From Anaerocolumna cellulosilytica (lineage in GTDB: Bacteria > Bacillota > Clostridia > Lachnospirales > Lachnospiraceae): a stretch of 64,000 bases of DNA. Shown one piece after another: positions 35,739-44,962 of the stretch. The first letter of the stretch is position 1. Each line of letters begins with the position of its first letter. The DNA is taken from the NCBI RefSeq assembly GCF_014218335.1, contig NZ_AP023367.1:4827501-4891500 (forward strand), written 5' to 3'. The notes under the pieces are model-generated. The model searched no databases and had not been told where the DNA came from. It saw only the letters and a program-made list of their open reading frames with translations. Both the position numbers and the translations under genes were made by a program.

Positions 35739-36680
35739 TTATTTTCTCCTCACTCTGGGGTCAATCCATTGATATAATATATCCACCAAAAAGTTTGTAA
35801 GAATTACTACGGCTGCAATATATAGAATTATAACCTGCACAATGGGGTAATCCCTGTTGGATATAGCCGTAACCAAAGTCCGCCCAAGGCCTGGCAGCCC
35901 AAAGACTTGTTCAATGATTATGCTCCCTGCCATAACATCAGCTGTAATCATGGCTAGAAAGGTAAGTACCGGTATAAAGGCATTCTTTAATACATGGCGA
36001 TATAAGATTACCTGTTCTGTATGTCCCTTGCTTCTGGCTGTTCTCACATAATCCAGATGCAGCTGCCTTAATATAGAGCTGCGCAAAAATTTTACTACCA
36101 TAGCTGTTTTAGGTATTGCTATAGCAAGAGCAGGATATAAAAGATAACTCAGAAATTTTCCAAAGTCTTCATTATAACTAATATAGTTTCCCGGCATAAA
36201 CCATTTTAACAGTAGTCCAAAGACAAGGGTAAGAATGATACCTAAAAAAAATGGTGGAATTGCCATGGCCAGATGGGTGATAAAGGTGATAAGTCGGTCA
36301 GCGAATCCGCCTTCCTTTTTTGCCGCTCCAATACCAAGTGGAATAGAGAACAGAAGTATAAATATCATGGATAGTAAAGCTAACCATAGCGTTACCGGCA
36401 GTCTGTCTCTTAGTAATCCACTTACTGGTATATTATATTGGAAGGAGTTTCCGAAATCCCCTGTAATTGCCCCCTTAAACCAAGATAGGTACCTTACGAG
36501 AACATTTTCATTTAACCCCAGTTGCTCTCTTAAAGCTTCTACAGCTTCAGGAGTCGCAGAGGTTCCCAGGGAAGTCAGCACACTATCCCCCGGTATAATT
36601 TGAAATGCCATAAATGTAAAAAGGGATACAAGAAATAAAGTAATCAGCAAAGCTGCTGTTTTTTTCAAAACGTAACGCAT
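35739..36680 (-). CDS. Dipeptide/nickel-type ABC permease (DppB)
   Basis: This 313-residue permease has six helices, the N-terminal KKTAALLITLFLVSLFTFMA helix followed by IPGDSV, the EAA-type loop RTARSKGHTEQVILYRHVLK, and the end DILYQWIDPRVRRK, all as in DppB/OppB/NikB. It forms the channel with DppC. ATG at 36680, with GGGAG five bases upstream that belongs to the last copy of a tandem repeat. About 310 bases of repeats separate it from the solute-binding gene. Peptide or nickel substrates cannot be distinguished from the sequence. Confidence 0.9.
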   Translation of the reverse strand: MRYVLKKTAALLITLFLVSLFTFMAFQIIPGDSVLTSLGTSATPEAVEALREQLGLNENVLVRYLSWFKGAITGDFGNSFQYNIPVSGLLRDRLPVTLWLALLSMIFILLFSIPLGIGAAKKEGGFADRLITFITHLAMAIPPFFLGIILTLVFGLLLKWFMPGNYISYNEDFGKFLSYLLYPALAIAIPKTAMVVKFLRSSILRQLHLDYVRTARSKGHTEQVILYRHVLKNAFIPVLTFLAMITADVMAGSIIIEQVFGLPGLGRTLVTAISNRDYPIVQVIILYIAAVVILTNFLVDILYQWIDPRVRRK

Positions 36681-36687
36681 GTAAACT

Positions 36688-36954
36688 CCCGTCTATGTGC
36701 TTTAGCACATATTTAAATCAAGACGATTGAAGAATCGTTTTTTCAATTTAATCCCGTCTAGGTGCTTTGGCACACATCTAAATCAAGACGATTGAAGAAT
36801 CGTTTTTTCAATTTAATCCCGTCTATGTGCTTTGGCACACATCTAAATCAAGACGATTGAAAAATCCTTTTTTCAATTTAATCCCGTCTATGTGCTTTGG
36901 CACACATCTAAATCAAGACGATTGAAAAATCCTTTTTTCAATTTAATCCCGTCT
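36688..36954 (-). repeat. Four tandem 65-bp hairpin repeats inside the peptide importer operon
   Basis: Units start at 36688, 36753, 36818 and 36883 (period exactly 65), with a partial fifth (CCCGTCT) at 36948-36954. Copies 3 and 4 are nearly identical and copies 1 and 2 differ at a few bases. On the transcript strand each unit has an ATTGAAAAA/TTTTTCAAT stem, then TTGATTT, then a TGTGC-CAAA-GCACA hairpin closed by an outer CGTCT/AGACG pair, ending in AGACGGG. The last unit supplies the dppB ribosome site. They could tune expression of the permeases relative to the solute-binding gene; this role is inferred. Confidence 0.9.
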
Positions 36955-36993
36955 CTATATAATTTCGGGTGCCTATCAGGGCACCCAAATTGT

Positions 36994-38589
36994 TTATTCT
37001 GTAAAATAAATAGAAGACATATCTTGTATATAAACCGGATAGAAAGTATATCCGCCAAGTTTAGGATTTACTGCTACCAGTAACGCAGGATCCTGAATGT
37101 ATACAGAAGCTGCATCATGTGCCAGAATGGTTTGCAATTGTTTGTAGGTAGTTATCTTTTCCTCGTCAGAAACTGTTTCAATCGCCTTTTCTAGCAGTTT
37201 ATCAAATTCTGTATTGCTGTAATTCAAGAAATTATTACGAGCGGTTGTCTTGTATCGGTCCAAAACATCCCGACCTGCTAACTTAGCATCCAGTCCAATG
37301 ATAGTCGCTTCATATTTTCTTTCGGTATAAACATCGCTTAGCCAGCTTGCCCATTCCACCTGTTTTATATCAGCTGTTATCCCCACCTGCTTTAACTGCT
37401 CAGTAATTACCTGAGCCGTATCCACATGGAATTTATAATTGGATGGAACCGTTATGGTAAAACTAAAGCCACTTGGATAACCGGCTTCTGCCAGCAATTC
37501 TTTTGCTTTAGCCACATCATAAGTATACATACCTGTTAAATCTTCATAATATTTTGCAAAACCGGTAAACATATTACTTCCGATAATCCGTCCTTTACCT
37601 CCTGCTACAAAGTCCAGTAAGGACTGTTTATCAATTGCATAGTTTAAAGCCTGTCTTACTTTTATGTTATTAAAGGGCTCGACTGCATTATTTAAAAATA
37701 GTGCCTGTACCAGATTCATATTACCTTCTTCAATACGAAAACTTCCTTTTAGCTGTTCCGCCTGTGCCTCTGTCAAATAGGCAAAAATATCAATGGAACC
37801 GCCTAATAATTCAACAACTGCCGAATCAGCATTAGGTGCAATCTTAAAGGTTACCTTATCCAAATAGGGTTTTCCTGCTATATAATACTCTTCGTTTTTT
37901 TCCACTACCAGCTTTTCCATGGGAGAATAGGAAACAAATTTAAAAGGTCCCGTCCCAATTGGCGCTGTATCTTGCTTTTCGTAGCTCTCTGGTATAATAG
38001 CGACGGTTAAATAGCCGATTAGTTCTGTATCGGCTTCTTTTAACACTAGCTCTACCGTTGAATCGTCTACCTTGTTTACTTCCGAAACATTATTAAGCGC
38101 CGATTCGACCACAACAGAGGAATCTGTTGTTTTAAGCAAACCGGCGCTTCTTTTTAAGGAATATACAACGTCGTCGGCTGTCACTAAGCTGCCGTTATGA
38201 AATTTAACTCCGGACTTTAGCTTGAAGGTATACACCTTCCCACCCGTGGATATTTCATAACTTTCCGCTACAGCCGGAACTAAATTACCATCTTTATCAG
38301 GCTTTACGAGCCCTTCGAAAATATTGAATAATACTTCTTTAGTTCCTGCCGCTACTGCTTTGTGTGGGTCAAGACTATCTAGATCCTGTGAAATAGCTAC
38401 TACTATTGATCCGCCCTCAACCGGAGTCTTAGTTTCTGGACTGGCTTCTGTCGGCGTAGTCGAAGATGTATCATTAGCAGGAGTTTCTTCTTTGTTCGTA
38501 CTATTCTTATCACCTCCACATCCGTAAAGTGCAATAGAAAGTACTAGCATTGTGAGCATGAATAAAGTGAATTTGCTTCTCTTCTTCAT
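36994..38589 (-). CDS. Peptide/nickel-type solute-binding lipoprotein (family 5)
   Basis: This 531-residue lipoprotein is the receptor of the Dpp-type importer. The signal peptide ends in the lipobox IALYGC and is followed by a Ser/Thr/Glu-rich linker. The SBP_bac_5 fold starts at GGSIVVAISQDLDSLDPHKA, with the signature YTFKLKSGVKFHNGSLVTADDVVYSL near residue 120. It is the first gene of the operon. ATG follows AAGGAGGAG. Its 3' end is separated from dppB by the tandem repeats, as often occurs when the binding protein is made in excess. Confidence 0.92.
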   Translation of the reverse strand: MKKRSKFTLFMLTMLVLSIALYGCGGDKNSTNKEETPANDTSSTTPTEASPETKTPVEGGSIVVAISQDLDSLDPHKAVAAGTKEVLFNIFEGLVKPDKDGNLVPAVAESYEISTGGKVYTFKLKSGVKFHNGSLVTADDVVYSLKRSAGLLKTTDSSVVVESALNNVSEVNKVDDSTVELVLKEADTELIGYLTVAIIPESYEKQDTAPIGTGPFKFVSYSPMEKLVVEKNEEYYIAGKPYLDKVTFKIAPNADSAVVELLGGSIDIFAYLTEAQAEQLKGSFRIEEGNMNLVQALFLNNAVEPFNNIKVRQALNYAIDKQSLLDFVAGGKGRIIGSNMFTGFAKYYEDLTGMYTYDVAKAKELLAEAGYPSGFSFTITVPSNYKFHVDTAQVITEQLKQVGITADIKQVEWASWLSDVYTERKYEATIIGLDAKLAGRDVLDRYKTTARNNFLNYSNTEFDKLLEKAIETVSDEEKITTYKQLQTILAHDAASVYIQDPALLVAVNPKLGGYTFYPVYIQDMSSIYFTE

Positions 38590-38660
38590 CTTAACTCCTC
38601 CTTATGAAATTTTAGATTTGGATAATACCTAACATGTTTCATTACAATCTTTTAACAATC

Positions 38661-38680
38661 ATACTAATTTCAGTTAGTAT
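38661..38680. promoter_or_regulatory. Inverted repeat upstream of the peptide importer operon
   Basis: ATACTAA (38661-38667) and TTAGTAT (38674-38680) form a 7-bp palindrome with a 6-base centre about 75 bases before the solute-binding gene. It is a candidate operator near the promoter; its regulator is unknown. Confidence 0.35.
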
Positions 38681-38794
38681 ACCCAAAATCATATTTTATC
38701 ATATACTTTTCGAGCCAAAATTTCAAGTAAAATTTTATATAGAATGACAAAATAGTTTTCTGATTTATCATAACAACTTTATTTATATTCAGTA

Positions 38795-40714
38795 CTAGAC
38801 TTTAAAAAATGTACTGCATATTTCCTGAGAATTAACTCTCGCAAGCCCAAGTGTCGTAAGTCTTAATTCCGGGATAACAGATAAGCTTATAAAGGCAAGC
38901 GTCATGAAAGGGTCAATACCTTTCCTGACACCAAGCTTTTTCGCCTCTTTTTTCATCTTTTCCAACAGTTTATCCACAGAAGCGGCACTTTCCCCTGACA
39001 TTAATCCACCAATAGGGAGTGGTAATTCCCCAAGTACTTTTCCATTTGAAACCATAGCTAAGCCGCCTTGGTTTTTTCTAACGATGTTAGCAGCTAAAAC
39101 CATATCTTTTTCATTGCACCCAGCTACAATTAAATTGTGTGCATCGTGGGACACGCTGGACGCTATAGCTCCCCCCTTTAAACCATAACCCTTAATTAAC
39201 CCCAGCCCAATATGCCCTGTGTTATGATGTCTTTCAATCGCTGCCAGTTTTATAATATCATCTTTTAAGTATATTCCGCTTTTTACACTGAATTCTGACG
39301 TATCAGGTACCGGCAGCACCAGTTCTTTAGTCAATAATTCTCCTGGTATTAATTCAATTACCCGCATATACGTGCCATCTTCTCGAAATAAAAAATCTTC
39401 TTCTTCTAACTCTTTCACGTGAATGGACTGCATTACTCTCTCTTGTTCATACTGTATATCAGGTTTTTGACTGCTTACACTGCCCTCTTCCTTCCTGCAA
39501 ACCGTACTATCCTTAAGAATAACTCCATTCTCTGCAACTAGTACTCCTTCTTTATATACAGCCTGAACTTTAAAATCAACCAAGTCTTCAAGTATTACCA
39601 AGTCTGCTTTATAGCCCGGTGCTATAGCACCATTTTCACGTAGTCCGTAACACTTTGCAGGATGGAGAGTTACCATCTTAACAGCATGAACAGGAGCAGC
39701 ACCTAAATGTACTGCCTTTTGCAAAAGATAATCTACATGACCGGACCTTTCAAGCTCTCCCGGATGTTTGTCATCTGTCACCAGCATACAGCGTTGAGAA
39801 TATGGCGGTTTCAGTAATGCCTTTAAGCCCTCCATATTTTTAGCGGCAGTACCCTCCCTAATCATAATCCACTGCCCTCTACTCAGTTTAGCCATGGCTT
39901 CTTCTACCGTGCTGCATTCATGGTCATTAACTACACCTGCACACACATAGGCATTTAAAGCCTTTCCGCTAAGTCCTGGCCCGTGTCCGTCAATTATTTT
40001 GCCATAAGCTTTTGCTAAAGCAATTTTATTTAAAAGGTCCTCTTCTCCCTGAACAGTACCATAGAAATTCATTACCTCTGCTAACCCTAGTACCTGATCT
40101 TCTGCCATAAAAGGTGCTAAATCATCTGCTTTTATTACTGCCCCGGATTCCTCTAAAGCCGTTGCAGGCACGCAGGAAGGAAGCATAAAATAAATCTTTA
40201 GCGGAAGCTGCTCTGCCTCTTTTAGCATATATTTAAGTCCCGAATCTCCAGCAACATTCACAATCTCATGTGGATCTGTAATAACAGCAGTTGTCCCGTG
40301 GGGAACTACCGTGTCACTAAAAACTTTTGGGGACAGCATAGAACTTTCGATATGGATATGAGCATCAATAAACCCTGGGCTCAGATATTTTCCTGTACAA
40401 TCAATTATGATTGGTATTTCTGTATTTTTGCAGTTATATTCCTCATTACTTTCCTTATTCTTACCTGTCTTAAGTATACTGTTTTTCTTTTCATATTCCG
40501 CAGAATAATTTCCTATTCCAACAATATAACCCTTATAAACTGCAACATCTCCTATTTCTATTTCATCCGTAAAAACATTTATGATTCCTGCATTTTTATA
40601 AATACAATCTGGAGGTATTCTGCCCGCAGCAGCATCTACTAATTCCTGCTGTTTCTTAATCATCTCTATATCTTTTTTCTCTATTACTGTATTACAATTC
40701 ATCTTCTCTCCCAT
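38795..40714 (-). CDS. ade: Adenine deaminase
   Basis: This 639-residue amidohydrolase converts adenine to hypoxanthine in purine salvage. Metal-binding and active-site segments are present: PGFIDAHIHIESSMLSP (near residue 115), HGTTAVITDPHEIVNV, IDGHGPGLSG, VNDHECSTVEEA, CMLVTDDKHPGEL, and the C-terminal GGLMSG and FMTLAFISLSVIPELRLT typical of AdeC. It is longer than most homologues (about 570-600): a lysine/asparagine-rich insert of about 25 residues lies before the first beta sandwich returns (around 75-100), and another hydrophilic insert lies near 410-430. ATG follows AGGGAGG. Monocistronic; no purine riboswitch was recognised upstream. Confidence 0.92.
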   Translation of the reverse strand: MGEKMNCNTVIEKKDIEMIKKQQELVDAAAGRIPPDCIYKNAGIINVFTDEIEIGDVAVYKGYIVGIGNYSAEYEKKNSILKTGKNKESNEEYNCKNTEIPIIIDCTGKYLSPGFIDAHIHIESSMLSPKVFSDTVVPHGTTAVITDPHEIVNVAGDSGLKYMLKEAEQLPLKIYFMLPSCVPATALEESGAVIKADDLAPFMAEDQVLGLAEVMNFYGTVQGEEDLLNKIALAKAYGKIIDGHGPGLSGKALNAYVCAGVVNDHECSTVEEAMAKLSRGQWIMIREGTAAKNMEGLKALLKPPYSQRCMLVTDDKHPGELERSGHVDYLLQKAVHLGAAPVHAVKMVTLHPAKCYGLRENGAIAPGYKADLVILEDLVDFKVQAVYKEGVLVAENGVILKDSTVCRKEEGSVSSQKPDIQYEQERVMQSIHVKELEEEDFLFREDGTYMRVIELIPGELLTKELVLPVPDTSEFSVKSGIYLKDDIIKLAAIERHHNTGHIGLGLIKGYGLKGGAIASSVSHDAHNLIVAGCNEKDMVLAANIVRKNQGGLAMVSNGKVLGELPLPIGGLMSGESAASVDKLLEKMKKEAKKLGVRKGIDPFMTLAFISLSVIPELRLTTLGLARVNSQEICSTFFKV

Positions 40715-40782
40715 AGCAGCCTCCCTTTTATCGTCCTGATTACTGTGCTATTATATTAATGATTAGGATATAATGACTCAAA

Positions 40783-40798
40783 ATATGGTATACCATAT
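40783..40798. promoter_or_regulatory. Perfect 16-bp palindrome upstream of ade
   Basis: ATATGGTATACCATAT is fully self-complementary and contains TGGTATACCA, the core preferred by many GntR/FadR-type repressors. It lies about 70 bases before the adenine deaminase start, in a position to act as an operator. No GntR gene is in the window. The rest of the gap 40715-41110 holds only the hairpin at 41038-41081. Confidence 0.4.
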
Positions 40799-41037
40799 AT
40801 ATGCAGTATTACTTAACCCATTCCATAAATTTTTATCTTCTATCTTATCATAATAATTCCTTGTGTCAATCCTAAAATATAACTTACACAGCAAATATAT
40901 AAATGACCCTTTATTAACACATAAACTTATGTGTCCTGCTTTATGAAACATTTTTTTGAAAAATTCATGGCGCTTACAACAGATAATTTGTAGCTATTGG
41001 CACTAGAGAGGCGGTTTGTTCTTTCCTACAATGTAAA

Positions 41038-41081
41038 GCACCTCCAAACCCTAGCAAATGCTTTGCTAAAGTTGGAGGTGC
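41038..41081 (-). terminator. Terminator of cellobiose phosphorylase
   Basis: GCACCTCCAA (41038-41047) pairs with TTGGAGGTGC (41072-41081), with an inner AGCAAA/TTTGCT stem. It starts about 30 bases after the GH94 stop. The T tail (CTTTACATT on the minus strand) is modest. Confidence 0.7.
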
Positions 41082-41110
41082 CTCTTCTATTCCATGAATT
41101 ATTGTACTGT

Positions 41111-43549
41111 TTAACCCAAAATCACTTCTACTTCATGTAATTTTCCATCCAATGCCACGGGTATTATATTTCCTTCAACAACTTTTCCATCGACCGTCAG
41201 ACTGGCAATACCTGCAGATACATGATTAGGATTCTTAACTGTTATCTTATAGGTATCCCCTCTAAAACTTCTGGTTACCTGATACCCCTCCCAGTCTCTT
41301 GGTATGGAAGGGTCTACTTTCAGACCATCATAATCGGGTTTAATACCTAAAATAAACTGTGATATAGCTACAAAATTCCAGGACGCAGTTCCTGTCAGCC
41401 AGGAGTTCTTCGCTTCACCAAAACGTTTTGCATCCTTTCCTGCAACCATCTGTGAATACACATAAGGCTCCATTCTATGAATTTCACTATATTCCTCGGT
41501 GTAAGCAGGCGCTATTCTTGTATAGTAATCAAAGGCTTTGTCTCCTCTTCCCATGACTGCTTCTGCACACATTATCCATGCATTGTTATGACAAAAGATT
41601 CCTGCATTTTCTTTGTAGCCGGCAGGATAGGTTGAGATTTCGCCATATTCTACATAATATTTTGTAAAAGCCGGATTATTAAGTACCAGACCGTATTTAG
41701 TCCCAAGTCTTTCTTCCACTGCATCTAGCGCTTTTATTGCCTTACCGTCTTCTATTCCACATCCACCCATTACACAAAAACCTTGGGATTCAATAAATAT
41801 TTTACCTTCTTCACATTCGTTACTGCCAACTTTTCTTCCAAAATCATCATAGGCACGTAAAAACCACTCGCCATCAAATCCATGCTCCATGATAACATCT
41901 TTCATTTTCCTGACTTCCATCGTTGCTCTATCCGCTTCTGCTGTATTACCCACTTTTTCCATTAGGGCTGTATACTCTTTTCCGATATATACAAACATAC
42001 CAGCGATCATAACAGACTCTGCCACCCTTCCGTCCTTACTGGTGGTTGTCTGGAAGGATTCGCCCGGTTCCATGGAAAAGCAGTTTAAATTCAGGCAGTC
42101 ATTCCAGTCTGCTCTGCCAATCAGCGGAAGCCCATGCGGTCCAAGATTGTTTATAACATGATCAAAGGCACGCTTAATATGATCAGAAAGAGGTGCCGCT
42201 TTGCTGGTATCGTTATCATATGGCGTCATTACATCCAGTATTGAATAATCTCCGGTTTCTTTGATATAAGCAACTACCGCTAAAACCAGCCATAATGGAT
42301 CGTCGTTAAAATTACCGCCGATTTCGTCATTTCCTCTCTTAGTTAAAGGCTGATACTGATGATACGCTCCTCCGTCCTCTAACTGAGTAGATGCCAAGTC
42401 AATTATTCTTTCTCTTGCTCTGTCAGGAATCTGATGCAGGAAACCTAACAAATCCTGATTAGAATCTCTAAATCCCATTCCTCTGCCGATTCCTGATTCA
42501 AAATAGGAAGCACTTCTGGATAGATTAAAAGTAACCATACATTGATATTGATTCCATATATTGACCATACGGTTTAATTTATCATCACCGGATGCCAGGT
42601 TGTACTTAGATAGCAGCTCTTCCCAGTAATTAGAAAGTTCTTCTAAGGCTTTATCTACTGCGTCTGCGGTTGCAAATTTTGCAATCATAGCTTCTGCCTT
42701 TTGTTTATTGATAACATTCTTAGATTCCCATTTTTCCTCTAAAGAATTTTCTACGTACCCTAATATAAATACAAGTTCTCTTGATTCCCCCGGCTCCAAC
42801 GTCAATAAAAGACTGTGGGAAGCAATAGGTGACCAACCATCTGCGACGGAATTATTAGATTTCCCGGCTGCAACTGCCTGAGGATTATCAAAGCCATTAT
42901 AAGTTCCAAGAAAGCTTTCCCTGTCTGAATCGTAACCATCTATAGGAGCATTTACTGAGAAAAAGGCATAATGGTCTCTTCTTTCTTTATATTCCGTCTT
43001 ATGATAGATAACTGAACCCTTTATTTCAACCTCTCCGGTGTTGAAATTTCTCTGGAAGTTGGCTTGATCGTCCTGGGCATTCCACAAGCACCACTCAAGA
43101 AAAGAAAAAAGTTTCACTTCTTTTGGCTTTTTACCGGAATTTGTTACAACTACTTTATGTACCTCTCCATTATAATTTAGTGGTACAAAGAAAGTTATCT
43201 CTGTTTCTATGTCGTTTCTTTTTCCGGTTATTTTTGTGTATCCCATACCATGGCGGCACTCATATGCATCTAATTCTTTCTTCGCAGGTGAATAACCGGG
43301 CGACCAGAATTCACCATTATCATACAGGTAATAATAACGTCCTCCACCCAAATCCAATGGCACATTATTGTATCTGTAACGTGTAATTCTTCTCAACTTT
43401 GCATCTTTATAAAAACTATACCCTCCACCGGTATTTGATATAAGTGAAAAAAATTCTTGAGAACCCAGATAATTTATCCAGGGATATGGTGTAGCGGGAG
43501 TTGTTATAACATACTCCTTTTTTGCATCATCAAAATAACCGTACTTCAT
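41111..43549 (-). CDS. Cellobiose phosphorylase (GH94)
   Basis: This 812-residue cytoplasmic enzyme matches Clostridium cellobiose phosphorylases in full length. It splits cellobiose with phosphate into glucose 1-phosphate and glucose, saving ATP. Seen are the N-terminal beta domain start [39 protein letters not shown] (substrate site), the catalytic Asp in [12 protein letters not shown] near residue 482, and the C-terminal [18 protein letters not shown]. Cellodextrin phosphorylases are longer (about 980), so cellobiose is the likely substrate. ATG follows AAAAGGAGATTCAGT. Single gene with its own terminator. Two operator-like palindromes lie 260-320 bases upstream. Confidence 0.93.
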   Translation of the reverse strand: MKYGYFDDAKKEYVITTPATPYPWINYLGSQEFFSLISNTGGGYSFYKDAKLRRITRYRYNNVPLDLGGGRYYYLYDNGEFWSPGYSPAKKELDAYECRHGMGYTKITGKRNDIETEITFFVPLNYNGEVHKVVVTNSGKKPKEVKLFSFLEWCLWNAQDDQANFQRNFNTGEVEIKGSVIYHKTEYKERRDHYAFFSVNAPIDGYDSDRESFLGTYNGFDNPQAVAAGKSNNSVADGWSPIASHSLLLTLEPGESRELVFILGYVENSLEEKWESKNVINKQKAEAMIAKFATADAVDKALEELSNYWEELLSKYNLASGDDKLNRMVNIWNQYQCMVTFNLSRSASYFESGIGRGMGFRDSNQDLLGFLHQIPDRARERIIDLASTQLEDGGAYHQYQPLTKRGNDEIGGNFNDDPLWLVLAVVAYIKETGDYSILDVMTPYDNDTSKAAPLSDHIKRAFDHVINNLGPHGLPLIGRADWNDCLNLNCFSMEPGESFQTTTSKDGRVAESVMIAGMFVYIGKEYTALMEKVGNTAEADRATMEVRKMKDVIMEHGFDGEWFLRAYDDFGRKVGSNECEEGKIFIESQGFCVMGGCGIEDGKAIKALDAVEERLGTKYGLVLNNPAFTKYYVEYGEISTYPAGYKENAGIFCHNNAWIMCAEAVMGRGDKAFDYYTRIAPAYTEEYSEIHRMEPYVYSQMVAGKDAKRFGEAKNSWLTGTASWNFVAISQFILGIKPDYDGLKVDPSIPRDWEGYQVTRSFRGDTYKITVKNPNHVSAGIASLTVDGKVVEGNIIPVALDGKLHEVEVILG

Positions 43550-43810
43550 ACTGAATCTCCTTTTCTACAGATGGTAGAATTCATCCCCCACTGATTTACT
43601 AAAATTTTCGTTACTTTCTAAAACACATAATTTCCAGCTTTATTCAACTGGTAAAAGCTGAAATCTAAAATCCTAAGTATTAAATTTTATGTATTTTTCC
43701 CATAAATAGTACGTTTTATGGATTAATTATATAATATTGACCAAACAAATACAATTAGAAGATTCTACAAAAATATTGAACCTTCCTTGTGAAAAATATT
43801 GGTTTTTAAC

Positions 43811-43866
43811 CGAAATGTTTCGTATTTTTTCTTATAACCCTATTGTTTGCTAACGAAAATATTTCG
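43811..43866. promoter_or_regulatory. Pair of CGAAA-TTTCG palindromes between divergent genes
   Basis: CGAAATGTTTCG (43811-43822) and CGAAAATATTTCG (43854-43866) share the same half-sites with centres about 43.5 bp (four helical turns) apart. They lie in the 508-base gap between cellobiose phosphorylase and the anchored protein. They resemble sites of a dimeric, possibly looping, regulator; LacI-type is a guess. The rest of 43550-44057 shows no gene. Confidence 0.45.
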
Positions 43867-44057
43867 ATTTTCACTTCCATAATTATACACTCCACAGCTA
43901 TGAACGTCCTATTTCATTGCTCATTTCATCGGTTTTTTTAGGAATATTTTATAATTAATTTCTTTTATTTAGCCAGTAATTATGGTAAACTAAATCTATT
44001 GAATTAAGACTTTACATTCATGTAAGAATTTGAGCCAGATAGGAAAGAGGGATACCC

Positions 44058-44786
44058 GTGTTAAAAGAAGACCGCTTAAAAGATACGATTTTGGATGATA
44101 ATGCTGCCATATACAACAATAGAGATAATAAAAGTGAAAAACAAAAACTAAAAGAAATGTCTTTTTCAGAAAAAATCAGCTATCTGAAAACTTACTATCT
44201 TACTAAAACCGTCATTATTATTGCCATAATAGGATTTGTAGGGTATTTAGGTTATTCCATCTTATCTCCTAAAGCAGAAAATGTTCTTTACACCGCAATC
44301 ATTAATTATGCTTTAACAGAGACTGAAGCTGCTAAACTAGAAGAAGACTTTACAAAGCTTCTTGAATTAAATCCTGAGAAGGAGACAGTACTATTTGATG
44401 CCAGCTTCTACTTAGGACGCAACGGAGATGTCTCTGAATACACACTATCCAGTGAACAAAAACTTACAACCTATTTATTTGCGGGTGAAATAGACGTCTT
44501 AATTGCCCCGGAAGCTGACTTTAAAAAATATGCCGGCTTTGGATACCTTAGTAAATTAACAGATGAATTGCCAACCGATTTGTGCACCCAGTTAGCCGAT
44601 TCCTTCTTCTATTCCACTACAGAAGATAATCCTGCCTCCGGAGCTTATGGTATCTATCTGGACGGTGCAGAATTATATGACAGTAATGGTAAGGCGATTG
44701 AAAATCCGGTAATTGGTATTGTAGTTAATTCAGAGTATAAACCAAACGCCATTGAATTAATACGTTACTTATATCAGAAGTATTAA
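44058..44786 (+). CDS. Unknown single-pass membrane protein
   Basis: This 242-residue protein is of no family I recognise. Residues 1-48 are charged and cytoplasmic, 50-70 form one membrane helix (TKTVIIIAIIGFVGYLGYSI), and the remainder is an acidic extracellular domain with SFYLGRNGDV, GEIDVLIAPEADFKKYAGFG and a C-terminal helix. The middle (DVLIAPEADF) recalls a small periplasmic-binding-like lobe, but this is weak. It starts at GTG 44058 after AAAGAGGG. It is divergent from cellobiose phosphorylase, and the IS element follows directly. Confidence 0.65.
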   Translation: MLKEDRLKDTILDDNAAIYNNRDNKSEKQKLKEMSFSEKISYLKTYYLTKTVIIIAIIGFVGYLGYSILSPKAENVLYTAIINYALTETEAAKLEEDFTKLLELNPEKETVLFDASFYLGRNGDVSEYTLSSEQKLTTYLFAGEIDVLIAPEADFKKYAGFGYLSKLTDELPTDLCTQLADSFFYSTTEDNPASGAYGIYLDGAELYDSNGKAIENPVIGIVVNSEYKPNAIELIRYLYQKY

Positions 44787-44832
44787 TAGGTGATATGATA
44801 TAAAAAAGGGGCTGTAAAATAAGTCCTTAATT

Positions 44833-44883
44833 AAGAATCGCCAGTTCCGACAGATGCCGGTTCTGGTGATTCTTCTTTTTTTT
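44833..44883 (+). terminator. Terminator inside the left end of the IS
   Basis: AAGAATCGCCAG (44833-44844) pairs with CTGGTGATTCTT (44863-44874, one G-U pair), then CTTTTTTTT. It points inward on the plus strand and would stop read-through from the upstream unknown gene into antisense of the transposase. Confidence 0.8.
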
Positions 44884-44962
44884 ATTTATTTTTTATGATT
44901 ATGATTGATTTTTCCATAAAAAAGCGTGCACTTAATAAAGCTGTGAGTATAGTTCTTGGATT

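Noticed and set aside
36688-36954. Regular repeats that could be read as a CRISPR array
   Set aside because: The whole 65-base unit repeats with no unique spacers, no cas genes are nearby, and units contain ribosome-site sequences.
40268-40642. Plus-strand 124-codon frame within adenine deaminase
   Set aside because: Antisense shadow of a well-supported gene; composition is rich in Cys, Tyr and Ile with no family features.
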